From assembly GCF_014171595.1 (NCBI RefSeq), contig NZ_CP050451.1, positions 1-64,000 on the forward strand: a stretch of 64,000 bases of DNA. Direction: 5' to 3'. A program made the position numbers and the translations under genes. The stretch comes from Massilia sp. Se16.2.3. GTDB taxonomy: Bacteria; Pseudomonadota; Gammaproteobacteria; Burkholderiales; Burkholderiaceae_D. The first letter of the stretch is position 1; every line of letters begins with the position of its first letter. The notes beneath the pieces were generated by a model, which was given only the letters and a program-made list of their open reading frames with translations, had not been told where the DNA came from and ran no database searches. Of the stretch, positions 62,884 to 64,000 are shown one piece after another.

Positions 62884-64000
62884 TGTTGCGTCGCCGTTCG
62901 ACTCCCGCCGCGCCGGCTGACCTGGCTGCGGCTGCGGCCGCGCGCGGCACCCGCCCCTTCCGCCGCCGCGCTGGTGACTGTCGCCCTCGCCGGCGGCGCC
63001 TCCCTGTTTTCCTTCGAGCCTTTCGGCTGGTGGCCGCTGCAGTTCCTCCTGCTCGCTTACCTGTTCTACCAGGTCGGCCTTGGCAGCTCGGTCAAGCGCG
63101 CCACCCTGCTTGGCTGGGCCTTCGGCTTCGGCTGGTCGGTCGGCGCGATGTGGTGGCTGTTCATCTTCATGACCCGCTTCGCCCACCTGCCGGCCATCCT
63201 TGGCGTGATCGGGGTCGTCATCCTGGGCCTGTACATGGGCCTGTTCGGCGCCTTTGCCACCGGCGTGGCGAGCTGGCTGCGGCGGCGCTGGTCGCTGCCG
63301 CTCGGCGCTTTCGTGTTGCTGGTCTTGCCCGTCACCTGGGGCGTCTCCGAATGGATGCGCGGCTGGGTGTTTACCGGTTTCCCCTGGGCCGCTTCCGGCT
63401 ACGCGCACGATCGTTCTCCGCTGGCCGGCTACGCGCCGCTCGTCGGCGTCTATGGCATCGGTGTCATTGTCGCGCTTTGCGCAGGCTGCCTGGTCAAGCT
63501 CACCCAGCGCAAGCGCCTGCTGACGCTCGACCTGTTCGCCGTGTTGCTGCTGGTCGGCATGAGCCTGCGTAGCGTCGAGTGGACCCATGTGACGGGTGCG
63601 CCGCTGACGGTACGCCTGTTGCAGGGCGCTATCCCGCAAGACCGCAAATTCGACTACGCCTTCCTCGAGAGCATCCTGGACCAGTATCGCGGCATGATCA
63701 CGGCGGCCCCGGCCGACCTGATCGCCACGCCGGAAACGGCCATTCCCGTGTTCGCCCACATGCTGCCGCCGGGTTATCTCGAGAGCCTGCAGCGCTTTGC
63801 CAGTGTAAACGGCAGCACGCTGGCACTCGGCATGCCCTTGCTCGACGGCCCCACACAGTACGCCAACAGCGTGGTCGCGGTGTCGCCGCAGCCCCAGCCT
63901 TACCGTTACGACAAGGCGCACCTGGTGCCCTTCGGCGAATTCATTCCGCCGGGATTCCGCTGGTTCACCGACATGCTGAACATTCCGCTGAGCGACGCCA
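62883..64000 (+). CDS. lnt: Apolipoprotein N-acyltransferase Lnt, 3' end off the window; one frame break
   Basis: About 370 residues are visible. After a basic N-terminus there are several membrane helices (FGWWPLQFLLLAYLFYQVGL; GVIGVVILGLYMGLFGAFAT; LVLPVTWGVSEWMRGWVFTG with FPW) and the start of the nitrilase-like domain (VRLLQGAIPQDRKFDYAFLE, LIATPETAIPVF with the catalytic Glu, and YDKAHLVPFGEFIPPGFRWF with the catalytic Lys). It N-acylates the lipoprotein cysteine in the periplasm. The frame breaks at the C3 run 62950-62952 (one base extra). The gene is essential in most Gram-negatives, supporting sequencing error. Confidence 0.93.

Noticed and set aside
61936..63921. Open frame of 661 codons opposite corC and lnt
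   Set aside because: It is antisense to CBS domains and Lnt membrane helices; Gln/Asp/His/Arg-rich shadow.

Overview
The window is about 64 kb of high-GC (roughly 65%) chromosomal DNA from a Gram-negative betaproteobacterium. The best fit is an Oxalobacteraceae member of the Massilia/Duganella type; this is inferred from gene content and order, because no rRNA is present. Supporting features are the miaB-ybeZ-ybeY-corC-lnt cluster, queG/tsaE/amiC and mutL-miaA blocks, PEP-CTERM proteins, tripartite RND efflux genes, and a dispersed CGTAGGGTGGGC...GCCCACGCGG repeat family. No phage, insertion sequence, CRISPR array, rRNA or integron was seen.

Layout. 1-871: partial BaiN-like flavoprotein. 993-5663 (minus): chaperone-usher-like fimbrial locus with two DUF4402 subunits, a PapD-type chaperone and an unusual outer-membrane usher-like protein. 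6.1-13.9 kb: housekeeping and metabolic genes (YbiB, DAHP synthase, TsaD, two EEP-fold phosphoesterases, a FrnE-like DsbA protein, PlsY, YbaK). 14.2-18.5 kb: RND adaptor and permease. 18.7-20.4 kb: a small charged protein, XerD and Ogt. 20.6-23.5 kb: a sensory GGDEF-EAL protein. 23.9-29.6 kb: a C4-dicarboxylate-type TRAP transporter (dctPQM) divergent from a DctS/DctR-like two-component system, with a perfect 18-bp palindrome in the shared promoter region. 30.1-33.5 kb: DUF3052-like protein, QueG, TsaE, AmiC. 33.6-39.4 kb: DUF4184, hexose mutarotase, PEP-CTERM protein, alpha-carbonic anhydrase, DedA, cyclophilin. 39.6-42.8 kb: MutL, MiaA and two identical tRNA-Met genes. 42.85-48.2 kb (minus): DUF2007, DUF445 and an acyl-CoA operon (thiolase, acyl-CoA dehydrogenase, CoA-transferase/racemase). 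48.4-55.0 kb: Kef-type antiporter, a divergent FtsH-like protease, a 95-residue PEP-CTERM-like protein, DUF1697, GST, and an HTH protein with polyAla/polyGln tail. 55.7-64 kb: miaB-ybeZ-ybeY, then a minus-strand molybdenum hydroxylase pair (iorAB), then corC and a partial lnt.

Two patterns run through the whole window. First, 14 clearly recognisable genes are broken by 22 single-base frame changes, almost all in short homopolymers. Essential genes such as lnt, xerD and mutL are among them, so sequencing error is a better explanation than mass pseudogenisation. The affected genes are annotated as full-length CDS with the break positions given. Second, ten intergenic loci carry REP/REPIN-like inverted repeats, nearly always directly 3' of genes.

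I did not find a convincing undescribed multi-gene system. The best candidates for follow-up are the DUF4402 usher locus, the divergent FtsH-like protein, the repeat family, and the palindrome controlling the dct locus.
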